Below, piece by piece: positions 18,757-27,683 of a stretch of DNA of 64,000 bases. A program made the position numbers and the translations under genes. Where the stretch lies: NCBI RefSeq assembly GCF_007830495.1, contig NZ_VLKW01000005.1, positions 62,001 through 126,000 on the forward strand, written 5' to 3'. How positions within the stretch are numbered: the stretch's first letter is position 1; each line of letters begins with the position of its first letter. This DNA comes from Pseudoduganella flava. GTDB lineage: Bacteria > Pseudomonadota > Gammaproteobacteria > Burkholderiales > Burkholderiaceae_D. Below the pieces are notes generated by a model. That model had not been told where the DNA came from. It did no database searches and was given only the letters and a program-made list of their open reading frames with translations.

Positions 18757-20463
18757 TCAGTCGGCAGCGTAGATATCGCGGTCCTTCGTCTCGCGGATGA
18801 ACAGTGCCCCGATGACGAGCGTGGCCAGCGCGACCACGATCGGGTACCACAGGCCGTAGTAGATGTCGCCCTTGAATGCCACCAGTGCGAACACGGTGGT
18901 CGGCAGCAGGCCGCCGAACCAGCCGTTGCCGATGTGGTAGGGCAGGGACATCGACGTGTAGCGGATCTTCGTCGGGAACATCTCGACCAGCATCGCGGCG
19001 ATCGGGCCGTACACCATCGTCACGTACAGCACCAGCACGAACAGGATCAGCACGACCATCGGCTTGTTGATCTGCTCCGGATCGGCCTTGGCCGGATAGC
19101 CCGCTTCCTTGATCGCGCCGCCGACCTGCTTCTTGAACGCGGCTTCCTTCTCCTTGCTGGCCGCGTCGAAGTTCAGGTTATCGGCCGTCATCGTGGCATT
19201 GAACGACGCGATTTCCTTGTCGCCCACCTTGATCTTTGCGACGGTACCCGCCGGTGCGTCCTGGCGCGTGTAGTTCACGGACGACGCGGTGAGCGCGCCC
19301 GTCGCGATGTCGCACGACGACGGGAATTTCTTCTGGCCCGTCGGGTTGAACTGGAAGTGGCACGAGGCCGGGTCGGCGACGACGACGACCGGGGAGTTCT
19401 GCAGCGCCGTTTCCAGCTGCGGGTTGCCGTAGTGGGTCAGCGCCTTGAACAGCGGGAAGTACGTCAGCGCGGCCAGCAGGCAGCCGCCCAGGATGATCCA
19501 TTTGCGGCCGATCTTGTCCGACAGCGCGCCGAAGAAGATGAAGAACGGCGTGGCCAGCAGCAGGGCGACGGCGATCAGGATGTTGGCGGTGGCCGACTCG
19601 ATCTTCAGCGTCTTCTCCATGAAGAACAGCGCGTAGAACTGGCCCGTGTACCACACGACGGCCTGGCCCATCGTCAGGCCGACCAGCGCCAGGATGACGA
19701 TCTTCAGGTTGCTCCACTGGCCGAACGCCTCGGACAGCGGCGCCTTCGACGTCTTGCCCTCGGCCTTCATCTTCGCGAACGCGGGCGACTCGTTCATCGA
19801 CAGGCGGATCCACACGGAGACGCCCAGCAGCAGCACGGAGACGAGGAACGGAATGCGCCAGCCCCAGGCCTGGAACTCGTCCTCGCCGACGGCGACGCGG
19901 GTCGCCAGGATCACCAGCAGCGACAGGAACAGGCCCATCGTGGCCGTCGTCTGGATCCACGACGTGAACATGCCACGCTTGCCGTCCGGCGCGTGCTCGG
20001 CCACGTAGGTGGCGGCACCGCCGTACTCGCCGCCCAGCGCCAGGCCCTGCAGGATGCGCAGGGTGACGAGGATGATCGGTGCCGCGATGCCGATCGACGT
20101 GTGGCCGGGCAGCAGGCCGACGATGAACGTCGACATGCCCATGATCAGGATCGTCACGAGGAACGTGTACTTCCGGCCGATCATGTCGCCCAGGCGGCCG
20201 AACACGACGGCGCCGAACGGACGGACGATGAAGCCGGCCGCGAACGCCAGCAGCGCGAAGATGAAGGTGGTGGTGGGGTCGCCGATGAAGAACTGCTTGG
20301 CGATGATCGATGCGAGCGAGCCGTACAGGTAGAAGTCGTACCATTCGAACACGGTGCCGAGCGACGAGGCGAAGATGACTTTCTTCTCCTCGGCCGTCAT
20401 CGGCGTCGACTTCCCCTTGCCCCCCAGGTTCCGCGGGTCCGCGGTGCCAGATGTGATAGCCAT
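18757..20463 (-). CDS. MFS transporter, metabolite:H+ symporter family
   Basis: A 568-residue inner-membrane transporter of the MHS/ProP type with about 12 helices. FASSLGTVFEWYDFYLYG at the start of helix 1 and GRLGDMIGRKYTF in the loop 2-3 are family hallmarks. Unusually, about 120 hydrophilic residues (roughly 335-460, with a likely cystine pair in ASCHFQF and SSCDIAT) interrupt the C-terminal half, predicted to face the periplasm. Relatives carry proline/betaine, citrate, ketoglutarate or shikimate; the substrate here is not predictable. ATG 20463 follows TTGGAGAC. A single-gene unit with its own terminator. Confidence 0.85.
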   Translation of the reverse strand: MAITSGTADPRNLGGKGKSTPMTAEEKKVIFASSLGTVFEWYDFYLYGSLASIIAKQFFIGDPTTTFIFALLAFAAGFIVRPFGAVVFGRLGDMIGRKYTFLVTILIMGMSTFIVGLLPGHTSIGIAAPIILVTLRILQGLALGGEYGGAATYVAEHAPDGKRGMFTSWIQTTATMGLFLSLLVILATRVAVGEDEFQAWGWRIPFLVSVLLLGVSVWIRLSMNESPAFAKMKAEGKTSKAPLSEAFGQWSNLKIVILALVGLTMGQAVVWYTGQFYALFFMEKTLKIESATANILIAVALLLATPFFIFFGALSDKIGRKWIILGGCLLAALTYFPLFKALTHYGNPQLETALQNSPVVVVADPASCHFQFNPTGQKKFPSSCDIATGALTASSVNYTRQDAPAGTVAKIKVGDKEIASFNATMTADNLNFDAASKEKEAAFKKQVGGAIKEAGYPAKADPEQINKPMVVLILFVLVLYVTMVYGPIAAMLVEMFPTKIRYTSMSLPYHIGNGWFGGLLPTTVFALVAFKGDIYYGLWYPIVVALATLVIGALFIRETKDRDIYAAD

Positions 20464-20588
20464 GATGTTGTCTCCAATTATTGGTTGTGCCGTGCCGGTG
20501 TATCCCGGTTATTGTGTAGGCCCGACCCACTCTGCGCGCCGAACCTTACATCATTCTTGCTTGAAACTTACGCGAAGCTTACAGATGA

Positions 20589-20606
20589 GCACCCGGCACC
20601 GGGTGC
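20589..20606. other. Short GC hairpin in the divergent region
   Basis: GCACCCG-gcac-CGGGTGC, a seven-base stem in the 201-base gap between the transporter and the Dabb gene. It could be an operator or leader hairpin. Confidence 0.25.
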
Positions 20607-20664
20607 GCCGGCGCCTGCCCGTGTGCTATCCTGCGGCGCTTGGCAATCTGGTAAAGGAAGCAAT

Positions 20665-20967
20665 GTGATCAAGCACATCGTGATGTGGAAGCTGAAGGAT
20701 GCGGCCGAAGGCGCCGACCGTGCGACGAACGCCCGCAAGATGAAGGAACTGCTGGACGCCTGCAACGGCATCGTGCCGGGCATGGGCAAGTTCGAAGTGG
20801 CGCTGGCGCAGCCGGGCCTGGAAGCGACGTACGACGTCGTGCTGTATTCCGAGTTCGCCGACAAGGCCGCGCTGGACGGCTATCTCGAGCATCCGCAGCA
20901 CCAGGCGCTGAAACCGTTCTTTGCCGCCGTGCGCGACGAGCGCCAGTGCATGGACTACGAGGTGTGA
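20665..20967 (+). CDS. Dabb-domain (stress-responsive A/B barrel) protein
   Basis: A 100-residue protein of the dimeric alpha/beta-barrel (Dabb) fold, with MIKHIVMWKLKD at the N-terminus, VALAQPGLEATYDVVLYSEF in the middle and the terminal strand RQCMDYEV. Relatives range from stress proteins to small cyclases; there is no sign of a particular activity. The start is GTG 20665 behind AAAGGAAG. One base separates its stop from the next gene's GTG, so it is the first gene of a four-gene run ending at 23206. Confidence 0.82.
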   Translation: MIKHIVMWKLKDAAEGADRATNARKMKELLDACNGIVPGMGKFEVALAQPGLEATYDVVLYSEFADKAALDGYLEHPQHQALKPFFAAVRDERQCMDYEV

Positions 20968-20968
20968 C

Positions 20969-21748
20969 GTGGCGACCGTCCAGGATCTCTTCAGCCTGCG
21001 GGGCAAGACGGCCCTCGTGACGGGCGGCTCGCGCGGCCTCGGCCTGCAGATGGCGACGGCGCTGGGCGAGCAGGGCGCCACCGTCGTGGTCAGCGCGCGC
21101 AAGCAGCACGAACTCGACGAAGCCGTGGCCCACCTGGCCGCGCGTGGCATCACGGCCTACGCGCTGGCCGCCGACATGGCCGATCCGGCCGCGGTGGAAG
21201 CGCTGGCCGCAGGCGCGATCGACAAGCTGGGGCACATCGACATCCTGGTGAACAATGCGGGCGCCAGCTGGGCCGCGCCGGCCGAGGATTTGCCGCTGGA
21301 AGCGTGGGAAAAGGTGATGAATCTGAACGTGCGCGGCGTGTTCCTGCTGTCGCAGGCGGTGGGACGGCTGTCGATGATTCCGCGCCGCGCCGGGAGGATC
21401 ATCAATATCGCATCGATCGCCGGCCTGGCCGGCAATCCGCCGGGAACGATGAAGACGCTCGTCTACAACACGTCGAAGGGCGCGATCGTCAACTTCACGC
21501 GCGCGCTGGCGGGCGAGTGGGGCGAATACGGCATCAACGTCAATGCGATCGCGCCGGGCTTCTTCCCGTCGAAGATGACGCACGGCGTGCTGGGCCAGAT
21601 GGGCGACACGCTGGCCGCCGCGGCGCCGCTGGGCCGGCTCGGCGGCGACGAGGATTTGAAAGGCGCGTGCGTGCTGTTCGCGTCGGAGGCGGGACGCCAC
21701 ATCACGGGCCAGATCCTGGCCGTCGACGGCGGCGTATCGGCGGTGTAA
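20969..21748 (+). CDS. SDR family oxidoreductase
   Basis: A 259-residue NAD(P)-dependent short-chain dehydrogenase. Cofactor motif TGGSRGLG near residue 17, LVNNAGA (about 92), and the catalytic S in NIASIAG with YNTSK (Y and K four apart) are all present. The C-terminal IAPGFFPSKMT and GQILAVDGG are typical of gluconate 5-dehydrogenase or 3-oxoacyl reductase-like members; the substrate is not determined. The start is GTG 20969 with GAGG upstream, overlapping the end of the Dabb gene's translation unit. curA-like follows 19 bases on. Confidence 0.87.
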   Translation: MATVQDLFSLRGKTALVTGGSRGLGLQMATALGEQGATVVVSARKQHELDEAVAHLAARGITAYALAADMADPAAVEALAAGAIDKLGHIDILVNNAGASWAAPAEDLPLEAWEKVMNLNVRGVFLLSQAVGRLSMIPRRAGRIINIASIAGLAGNPPGTMKTLVYNTSKGAIVNFTRALAGEWGEYGINVNAIAPGFFPSKMTHGVLGQMGDTLAAAAPLGRLGGDEDLKGACVLFASEAGRHITGQILAVDGGVSAV

Positions 21749-21767
21749 GAAAGCGGAAGGAGAATCG

Positions 21768-22778
21768 ATGAGTACGGAATCGAAGAGTCACTACCAGCGC
21801 ATCGTGCTGGCATCGCGTCCGCGCGGCCAGGTCGTGCCGGACAATTTCAGGATCGAGACGGCCGACGTGCCGGAACTGGCGGAAGGCCAGCTGCTGATCC
21901 GCAACCACTACCTGTCGCTGGACCCGTACATGCGGGGGCGGATGAGCGAAGCGAAGAGCTATGCCGCGTCGCAGCCGCTGGACGAGACGATGATCGGCGG
22001 GACCGTCGGCGAGGTGGTGGCGTCGCGCCATCCGAAGTATGCGCAGGGCGACTTCGTCGCCGCGATGGGCGGCTGGTCCGAGATGGCCGTGTCGGACGGC
22101 AGCGGCCTGCGCAAGCTCGATACGGCGGCGATCCCGCTGTCCGCGTATCTCGGCGCCGTCGGCATGCCGGGCATGACGGCCTGGTACGGTTTGAACCGCA
22201 TCCTGCGCCTCGAACCTGGGCAGACGGTGTGCGTGTCCGCGGCCAGCGGCGCGGTGGGCTGCGCGGTCGGCCAGCTGGCCAAGCTGCGCGGCTGCCGGGC
22301 CATCGGCATCGCCGGCGGCCAGGAGAAATGCGATTACGTCGTGCGCGAACTGGGCTTCGACGCGTGCATCGACTACAAGGCGGGCAACCTGAAGGAAGAC
22401 CTGAAGGCCGCGGCGCCGGACGGCATCGACGGCATCTTTGAAAACGTCGGCGGCGAAGTGTTCGATGCCGCGCTGGCGCGCACCAATGCGTTTGCCCGCG
22501 TCGCGCTGTGCGGCATGATCGCCGGCTACAGCGGCGAAGAGATCCCGCTGCGCAATGTACGTGTGCTGTTGACGAACCGGATCTCGCTGACGGGCTTCAT
22601 CGTCACCGAGCACCTCGATTGCTGGCCGGAGGGACTGGCGGAACTGGGCAAGCTGGTGGCGACGGGCCAGCTGAAATACCGCGAGACGGTGGCGCAAGGC
22701 CTGGCCGCGGCGCCGGAAGCGTTCATCGGCCTGCTCCAGGGCCGCAACTTCGGCAAGCAACTCGTGAAACTGGTGTGA
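21768..22778 (+). CDS. NADP-dependent oxidoreductase, CurA-type MDR
   Basis: A 336-residue zinc-independent medium-chain reductase of the leukotriene B4 dehydrogenase/CurA branch, which reduces the C=C bond of enones and enals with NADPH. SLDPYMRGRM near residue 48, MPGMTAWYGL, the cofactor stretch VSAASGAVGCAVGQLAKLRGC (slightly split here) and FENVGGEVFDA are family hallmarks. No zinc-binding cysteine cluster is present. ATG 21768 follows GGAAGGAGAATCG. Grouped with an SDR and a GNAT protein; detoxification of reactive carbonyls is the likely theme. Confidence 0.88.
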   Translation: MSTESKSHYQRIVLASRPRGQVVPDNFRIETADVPELAEGQLLIRNHYLSLDPYMRGRMSEAKSYAASQPLDETMIGGTVGEVVASRHPKYAQGDFVAAMGGWSEMAVSDGSGLRKLDTAAIPLSAYLGAVGMPGMTAWYGLNRILRLEPGQTVCVSAASGAVGCAVGQLAKLRGCRAIGIAGGQEKCDYVVRELGFDACIDYKAGNLKEDLKAAAPDGIDGIFENVGGEVFDAALARTNAFARVALCGMIAGYSGEEIPLRNVRVLLTNRISLTGFIVTEHLDCWPEGLAELGKLVATGQLKYRETVAQGLAAAPEAFIGLLQGRNFGKQLVKLV

Positions 22779-22780
22779 GC

Positions 22781-23206
22781 ATGGCGATCCAGCAGATTCG
22801 TTACGGCGACTGGAGCACGCTGCGTGCCGACGCACAAGCTGTCCGTCTCGAGGTCTTCGTGCAGGAGCAGGGCGTGCCCGCCGAACTGGAGATGGACGAT
22901 AACGACGCCGCCTGCCTGCATGCCGTCGCGTACGACGCGGCCGGTATCCCTGTCGGTACCGGCCGGCTGCTGCCCGATGGGCACATCGGCCGCATGGCCG
23001 TGCTCAAGCGCGTGCGCGGCACCGGCATCGGCAGCGCGCTGCTGCGCGGGCTGATGGACCAGGCGCGCGCCCGAGGCCATGCCGAGGTCGTGCTGTCCGC
23101 GCAGACGCATGCCGCGCCGTTCTACCTGGCGCACGGCTTCGTCGTGGCCGGCGACGAGTTCCACGAAGCCGGCATTCCCCACGTCGACATGCGCCACGCG
23201 TTCTAG
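22781..23206 (+). CDS. GNAT family N-acetyltransferase, YjcF-like
   Basis: A 141-residue acetyltransferase. RLEVFVQEQGVPAELEMD followed by D-x-x-C-x-H-A-V is the signature of the YjcF/ElaA-like branch. The CoA loop is KRVRGTGIGSALL and motif B is FYLAHGFV. ATG 22781 lies two bases after the curA-like stop. The substrate is unknown. It converges on the epoxide-hydrolase-like gene with a nine-base gap. Confidence 0.83.
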   Translation: MAIQQIRYGDWSTLRADAQAVRLEVFVQEQGVPAELEMDDNDAACLHAVAYDAAGIPVGTGRLLPDGHIGRMAVLKRVRGTGIGSALLRGLMDQARARGHAEVVLSAQTHAAPFYLAHGFVVAGDEFHEAGIPHVDMRHAF

Positions 23207-23215
23207 GTACCGGCG

Positions 23216-24268
23216 TCAGACCTGCCTGGCGACGTCCAGCACGGCCTGGGCAAAGGCGCGCGGCGCTTCCTGCGGCAGGTTGTGGCCGATGCCGCCGTCC
23301 AGGTTGCGGTGCTCGTACCTGCCGGTGAACTTCTTCGCGTACGCGCTTGGGTCCGGGTGCGGCGCGCCGTTCGCATCGCCTTCCATCGTAATCGTCGGCA
23401 CGCTCACCGTCGGGAACTGCGCCAGCCGGCGTTCCAGGCTTTCGTAGCGGGGCTCGCTGGGCGCGAGGCCCAGGCGCCAGCGGTAGTTGGTGATCGAGAT
23501 CGCCACGTGGTCCGGATTGTCCAGCGACCTGGCCGAGCGGGCGAACGTCGCATCGTCGAACTTCCACTGCGGAGAAGCCAGTTCCCAGATCAGGCGGGCA
23601 AACGCATGGGTGTTCTCGCGGTAGCCCAGTTCACCGCGCGGCGTGGCGAAATAATACTGGTACCACCACTGCAGTTCCGCCTTCGGCGACAGCGGCTTGC
23701 GATTCACTTCCTGGCTGCCGATCAGGTAACCGCTGACGGACACGAGGCCGGTGAAGCGCTGCGGCCACAGTGCCGCCAACGTCGTGGCGATCCGCGCGCC
23801 CCAGTCGAACCCCGCGACGACGGCCTTGTCGATCTTCAAGGCATCGAGGAAGTCCACCGCATCGGCAGTGAAGCTGGCCTGCTGGCCGTTGCGCGGCGTA
23901 TCGGCGGACAGGAATGTGGTGGTGCCGTAGCCGCGCAGGTGCGGGATGATGACGCGGTAGCCCGCGCTTGCGAGGATCGGTGCCACGTCGATGAACGCGT
24001 GGATATCGTACGGCCAGCCGTGGAACAGCACGATCGGGTAGCCGTTGGCGGGGCCCATGTCCACATACCCCACGTTCAACAGGCCGGAGCGGATCTGGCG
24101 GATATCCGTGAACGTATTGGTCCCGGCCGAGATGCCGGCGGCATTTGCCGAAGTGCCCATGCCGGCCGCGTTGGCGATGCCGCTGGCCAGCCCCAGCTGG
24201 GTGGCGGCGATGCCGAGGGCGGCGGCGTTGAAGAAGGTGCGGCGTTGCTGGTTGAAGGGCTGGTTCAT
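23216..24268 (-). CDS. Tat-exported epoxide-hydrolase-like alpha/beta hydrolase
   Basis: A 350-residue alpha/beta hydrolase. The oxyanion motif is HGWP (83-86). The nucleophile is Asp155 in GFDWGAR, as in epoxide hydrolases and haloalkane dehalogenases rather than serine esterases. The catalytic histidine is in GGIGHNLPQE near the end. The N-terminus QQRRTFFN followed by a hydrophobic run and ANA is a twin-arginine signal peptide, so a folded enzyme would be exported. ATG 24268 has CGGAGAT ahead. Epoxide hydrolysis is inferred from family; the substrate is unknown. Confidence 0.85.
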   Translation of the reverse strand: MNQPFNQQRRTFFNAAALGIAATQLGLASGIANAAGMGTSANAAGISAGTNTFTDIRQIRSGLLNVGYVDMGPANGYPIVLFHGWPYDIHAFIDVAPILASAGYRVIIPHLRGYGTTTFLSADTPRNGQQASFTADAVDFLDALKIDKAVVAGFDWGARIATTLAALWPQRFTGLVSVSGYLIGSQEVNRKPLSPKAELQWWYQYYFATPRGELGYRENTHAFARLIWELASPQWKFDDATFARSARSLDNPDHVAISITNYRWRLGLAPSEPRYESLERRLAQFPTVSVPTITMEGDANGAPHPDPSAYAKKFTGRYEHRNLDGGIGHNLPQEAPRAFAQAVLDVARQV

Positions 24269-24529
24269 CGCGATCTCCGTTGGTTGGGTTGAAGGTATGT
24301 GCTGCGTCGATGGAGTCATTGGACCGCCCGCACGTATCCGGCGGATGTCGGGAAACGGGCCCGGTGCAAGCCCATGTATGCACAACCCGGCCAGATACGT
24401 TCGGATACAAATTCGCGTACATGGCGGCGCGCTGGCCGGGTAACTTGCATGAAGTAGAAATACTTGCAGCGCAGCGCCGGCCTTCCTTATGCTGTGCAAT
24501 CTTCCACTCGACGGAGCCCTTGACGACCG

Positions 24530-26224
24530 ATGAACCAGAAGCCGACCCATTTCATCCTCACGGCCGCGGCGGTAGCGCTGCTGGCCGCGTGCAGCCAGCC
24601 GGTGCCCCTCCAGCAACCGGCACCCGACCAGCGCAGCGTTTCGCCCATCACGGCGGTTCCCGCGCCGGCGGCCCCGCCGCCGGTGCCCGCTGCGGCCGGC
24701 GCCAGCCCGGTCGCCGTGCAGGGCTACCGCGCCAAGCAGGCATCGCCGTTGATCGGCCGGCCGCACGTCTTCGTGCTGCCGAGCGGGTCGGACAAATTCA
24801 CGGACAAGGAAGCGAACAAGCCGGTACTCGTGTCCGAGCAGCCCGTGTCCACGTTCAGCGCGGACGTCGATACGGCGTCGTATGCATTCGTGCGCCGCAT
24901 GCTGACGGCCGGCCACGTGCCGCCGCCCGCCGCCGTGCGGGTTGAGGAGATGGTCAATTATTTCCCGTACCGGTATACGGCCCCGGCCGATCCGGCCCGG
25001 CCGTTCGCGGTAGGGACGACCGTGATGCCCAGCCCATGGAAGGCGGGCAACCAGCTGGTGCACATCGCGATCCGTGGCTACGACATCAAGGCGGCCGAAC
25101 GGCCGCGTGCCAACGTCGTGCTGCTGGTCGACGTCTCGGGCTCGATGGGGCCGCCGGACCGGCTGCCGCTGCTGAAACAGGGGTTCCGGCTGTTCGCCAG
25201 CCAGCTGCGCGACGACGACACGGTATCGATCGTTACCTATGCCAGCGGCACGCGCGTGGCGCTGGAGCCGACGCCGGGCAAGGACCGCAACCGCATCGTC
25301 GACGCGCTCGACGCGCTCTCCAGCGGTGGCGGCACCGCGGGCGGCGACGGCCTGCAACGGGCCTACGAGCTGGCCGAGCGCAACTTCGACAAGCACGCGG
25401 TCAACCGCGTGATCCTCGCCACCGACGGCGACTTCAACCTGGGCATCACCGATCCGCGCCAGCTGGAGAAATTCGTCGCCGACAAGCGCAAGACAGGCGT
25501 CTACCTGTCGATCCTCGGTGTGGGCCAGGGCAACCTGAACGACGCGCTGATGCAGCGCCTCGCGCAGACGGGCAACGGCAACGCGGCCTACATCGATACC
25601 TTGCTGGAAGCGCGCAAGGCGCTGTCCGAAGAGCTGGCGTCGACGATGTTCCCGATCGCGAACGACCTGAAGGTGCAAGTCGAGTTCAATCCCGCCAAGG
25701 TGGCCGCGTACCGGCTGATCGGCTACGAGACGCGCATGCTGGAACGGCAGGACTTCAAGGACGACAAGGTCGACGCGGGCGACATCGGCGCCGGCCACAC
25801 GGTGACGGCGATCTACGAGATCACGCCGGCCGACGCGGCGGACAAGCTGGTCGAACCGCTGCGCTACCAGGGCAACCGCAAGACGCAGCCGGCCAAGCGC
25901 GCCGGCGACGAGCTGTGTTTCGTGCGGCTGCGCTACAAGCGCCCCGGGGAGAATACGAGCCGGCTGATCGAGCATCCCGTGACGGCATCGTCGGTGCATC
26001 AGCGGCTGGACAGCGCACCGGAAGACCCGCGCTTCGCCGTCGCCGTGGCCGCGTTCGCGCAGCGGCTGCGCGGCGAGAGTCCGGTGGCGGACATGGGCTA
26101 CGACGATATCGCCAGGCTGGCCGACGGCGCCCGCGGACCGGACCGCGACGGCTACCGGGCGGAGTTCGTGCGGCTGGTCAGGATGGCCGAGGCGCTGGAC
26201 AAGGTTGGGGTGGCGGGGCGGTGA
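24530..26224 (+). CDS. VWA-domain lipoprotein, YfbK-type
   Basis: A 564-residue envelope lipoprotein. The lipobox LLAAC puts the lipidated cysteine at residue 21, followed by a proline/alanine-rich linker (about 22-62). Then come the von Willebrand N-terminal region (STFSADVDTASYAFVRRML) and a VWA domain with an intact MIDAS, DVSGSMG (201-207) and later ATDGDFN. The C-terminal third matches DUF3520 of YfbK proteins. Likely a metal-dependent protein-binding module at the membrane; the partner is unknown. The next gene's GTG is 23 bases downstream. Confidence 0.87.
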   Translation: MNQKPTHFILTAAAVALLAACSQPVPLQQPAPDQRSVSPITAVPAPAAPPPVPAAAGASPVAVQGYRAKQASPLIGRPHVFVLPSGSDKFTDKEANKPVLVSEQPVSTFSADVDTASYAFVRRMLTAGHVPPPAAVRVEEMVNYFPYRYTAPADPARPFAVGTTVMPSPWKAGNQLVHIAIRGYDIKAAERPRANVVLLVDVSGSMGPPDRLPLLKQGFRLFASQLRDDDTVSIVTYASGTRVALEPTPGKDRNRIVDALDALSSGGGTAGGDGLQRAYELAERNFDKHAVNRVILATDGDFNLGITDPRQLEKFVADKRKTGVYLSILGVGQGNLNDALMQRLAQTGNGNAAYIDTLLEARKALSEELASTMFPIANDLKVQVEFNPAKVAAYRLIGYETRMLERQDFKDDKVDAGDIGAGHTVTAIYEITPADAADKLVEPLRYQGNRKTQPAKRAGDELCFVRLRYKRPGENTSRLIEHPVTASSVHQRLDSAPEDPRFAVAVAAFAQRLRGESPVADMGYDDIARLADGARGPDRDGYRAEFVRLVRMAEALDKVGVAGR

Positions 26225-26247
26225 ACCAGCCGAGCCGGAATCATTGA

Positions 26248-26658
26248 GTGGGCATCTTCCTGTTACCGCTACTGGTGGCGATGTTCGTCGGCTTCGCAAC
26301 CACCGGCATCGCGACGGCAGTTCGCGCATTGCACGCGGCACCGGATGCGTTGCAAGCGCTGGGCCAGCTGGTGGCACTGACGGCGCTGGCCAGCGGTGCG
26401 GCGATCGTCGTGCCGTTCGCCGTCGTCGCGACGCAGCGCGTTTCCGCCTTCGGTTTCTGTTTCCTGACGATCCTCGCCGTCAGCACTGTCGCTGTCGCCG
26501 CCGGCGCGCTGCTGCACGAACGTTTCGCGGCAACGCGCGAAGCACGCCACGGCGTGTTTGCCGCCGCTTGTCTGCTCGGCGGGGCGAGCTTCCCGGTCAC
26601 GTGGTTCGCCTTTGCGCACACGCTGGAGCGCTGGTTCCACGTGCAATGGAGCTACTGA
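26248..26658 (+). CDS. Small four-helix membrane protein
   Basis: A 136-residue hydrophobic protein with four predicted transmembrane helices (about 1-22, 36-62, 68-90 and 105-127) and no recognisable domain. The start is GTG 26248, with only a poor binding site ahead. Close spacing suggests co-transcription with the VWA lipoprotein. Codon use and composition match its neighbours. It converges on the LysR gene with a four-base gap. Confidence 0.6.
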   Translation: MGIFLLPLLVAMFVGFATTGIATAVRALHAAPDALQALGQLVALTALASGAAIVVPFAVVATQRVSAFGFCFLTILAVSTVAVAAGALLHERFAATREARHGVFAAACLLGGASFPVTWFAFAHTLERWFHVQWSY

Positions 26659-26662
26659 CCCG

Positions 26663-27586
26663 TCACGCCGCATCGGGTGCCGCGGCCGGCGTCCCCAGCC
26701 CCGCACACTTCTCCTGCAACAGCGCATGCAACTGCCGCACGGCCGGCGAGAACTGCTTGCGGTGCGGGCAGATCAGCTGCAGCGGCGCCGGCTCGCCCGG
26801 CTGCTCGGGCAGCACCACGACGAGGCGGCCGGCGCGCACGTCGTTGCTGACGTCCAGCCAGGATTTATAGGCGATGCCTTCGCCGTCGATCGCCCAGCGC
26901 CGCACGATGTCCGCATCGTCGCTGGCCAGCGGCCCCTTCACCTGCACGGTGCGCCGGCTTTTCCCGGCCGGGAAGCCCCATTTGTCGTACAGCCGGCCCT
27001 GCATATGCCACAGCAGGCAGGAGTGGCGCGGCAGCTCGTCCAGCGCTTGCGGGGCGCCGCACTGTTCCAGGTAGCCGGGCGAAGCGACCAGCACGCGCCG
27101 GTTGTCCGGTGCGATCGGCAGCGCCACGTAACTGGCATCGTCCACCTGGCCATAGCGGATCGCGATGTCGACGGGGTCGCGGAACACGTCCGTCACCTGG
27201 TCGGAAAACTGCACGCGTAATTCCAGCTTCGGATGCTGGCGCCGGAATGCCGTCAGCCAGGGCAGCAGCACGTTGCGGCCCAGGTCCGACGGCGCGGCCA
27301 GCTGCAACGTGCCGGACAGCGTGTCGTCGCTGCGCCGCAGCTCGTCCCGGCCGCTGTGCAGCAGCGCCAGCGCGTCGCGCGCAAACGGCAAATACCGTTC
27401 GCCCTCGTCCGTCAGCCGCAGGCTGCGGGTGGAACGGGCGAACAGGCGGATTTCCAGGTCCCGCTCGAGCCGCATGATCGCGGCGCTGACCTGGCCCGGC
27501 AGCAGGTTGGCCTCCCGCGCCGCCTTCGTGAAGCTGCCGCAGGCGGCCGTGCGGACGAACAGCGCGAGATCCTCAAAACGAACCAT
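26663..27586 (-). CDS. LysR-type transcriptional regulator
   Basis: A 307-residue regulator. The N-terminal winged helix-turn-helix (about 1-60) reads MVRFEDLALFVRTAACGSF and is followed by the recognition helix near LLPGQVSAAIMRLE. The rest is the periplasmic-binding-like effector domain. ATG 27586 has GGAG five bases ahead; a GTG six bases upstream would overlap that site. It is divergent from the oxidoreductase gene at 27684, the usual arrangement for a LysR target. The 97-base gap holds an ATATGG...CCATAT inverted pair (27619-27651). Confidence 0.9.
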   Translation of the reverse strand: MVRFEDLALFVRTAACGSFTKAAREANLLPGQVSAAIMRLERDLEIRLFARSTRSLRLTDEGERYLPFARDALALLHSGRDELRRSDDTLSGTLQLAAPSDLGRNVLLPWLTAFRRQHPKLELRVQFSDQVTDVFRDPVDIAIRYGQVDDASYVALPIAPDNRRVLVASPGYLEQCGAPQALDELPRHSCLLWHMQGRLYDKWGFPAGKSRRTVQVKGPLASDDADIVRRWAIDGEGIAYKSWLDVSNDVRAGRLVVVLPEQPGEPAPLQLICPHRKQFSPAVRQLHALLQEKCAGLGTPAAAPDAA

Positions 27587-27618
27587 TTTCACTCCAAAAG
27601 AGAAAGTGCTATCCGATT

Positions 27619-27651
27619 ATATGGGTTTTTCGGTTGCCACTCCCGCCATAT
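27619..27651. promoter_or_regulatory. Possible regulator site between LysR gene and its target
   Basis: ATATGG (27619-27624) and CCATAT (27646-27651) form an inverted pair about 20 bases apart in the divergent region. A LysR protein could bind here, but no clean T-N11-A site stands out. Confidence 0.25.
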
Positions 27652-27683
27652 GATTGCTCCAACTTAACAATGCGGAGAAGCAG

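Noticed and set aside
23216..26377. A very long minus-strand open frame (over 1000 codons) spanning the epoxide-hydrolase gene and the whole VWA gene
   Set aside because: Only the part from 24268 to 23216 has domain motifs and a binding site. The rest is antisense to a clear lipoprotein gene and has low-complexity Arg/Ala/Val content, as expected from high GC.
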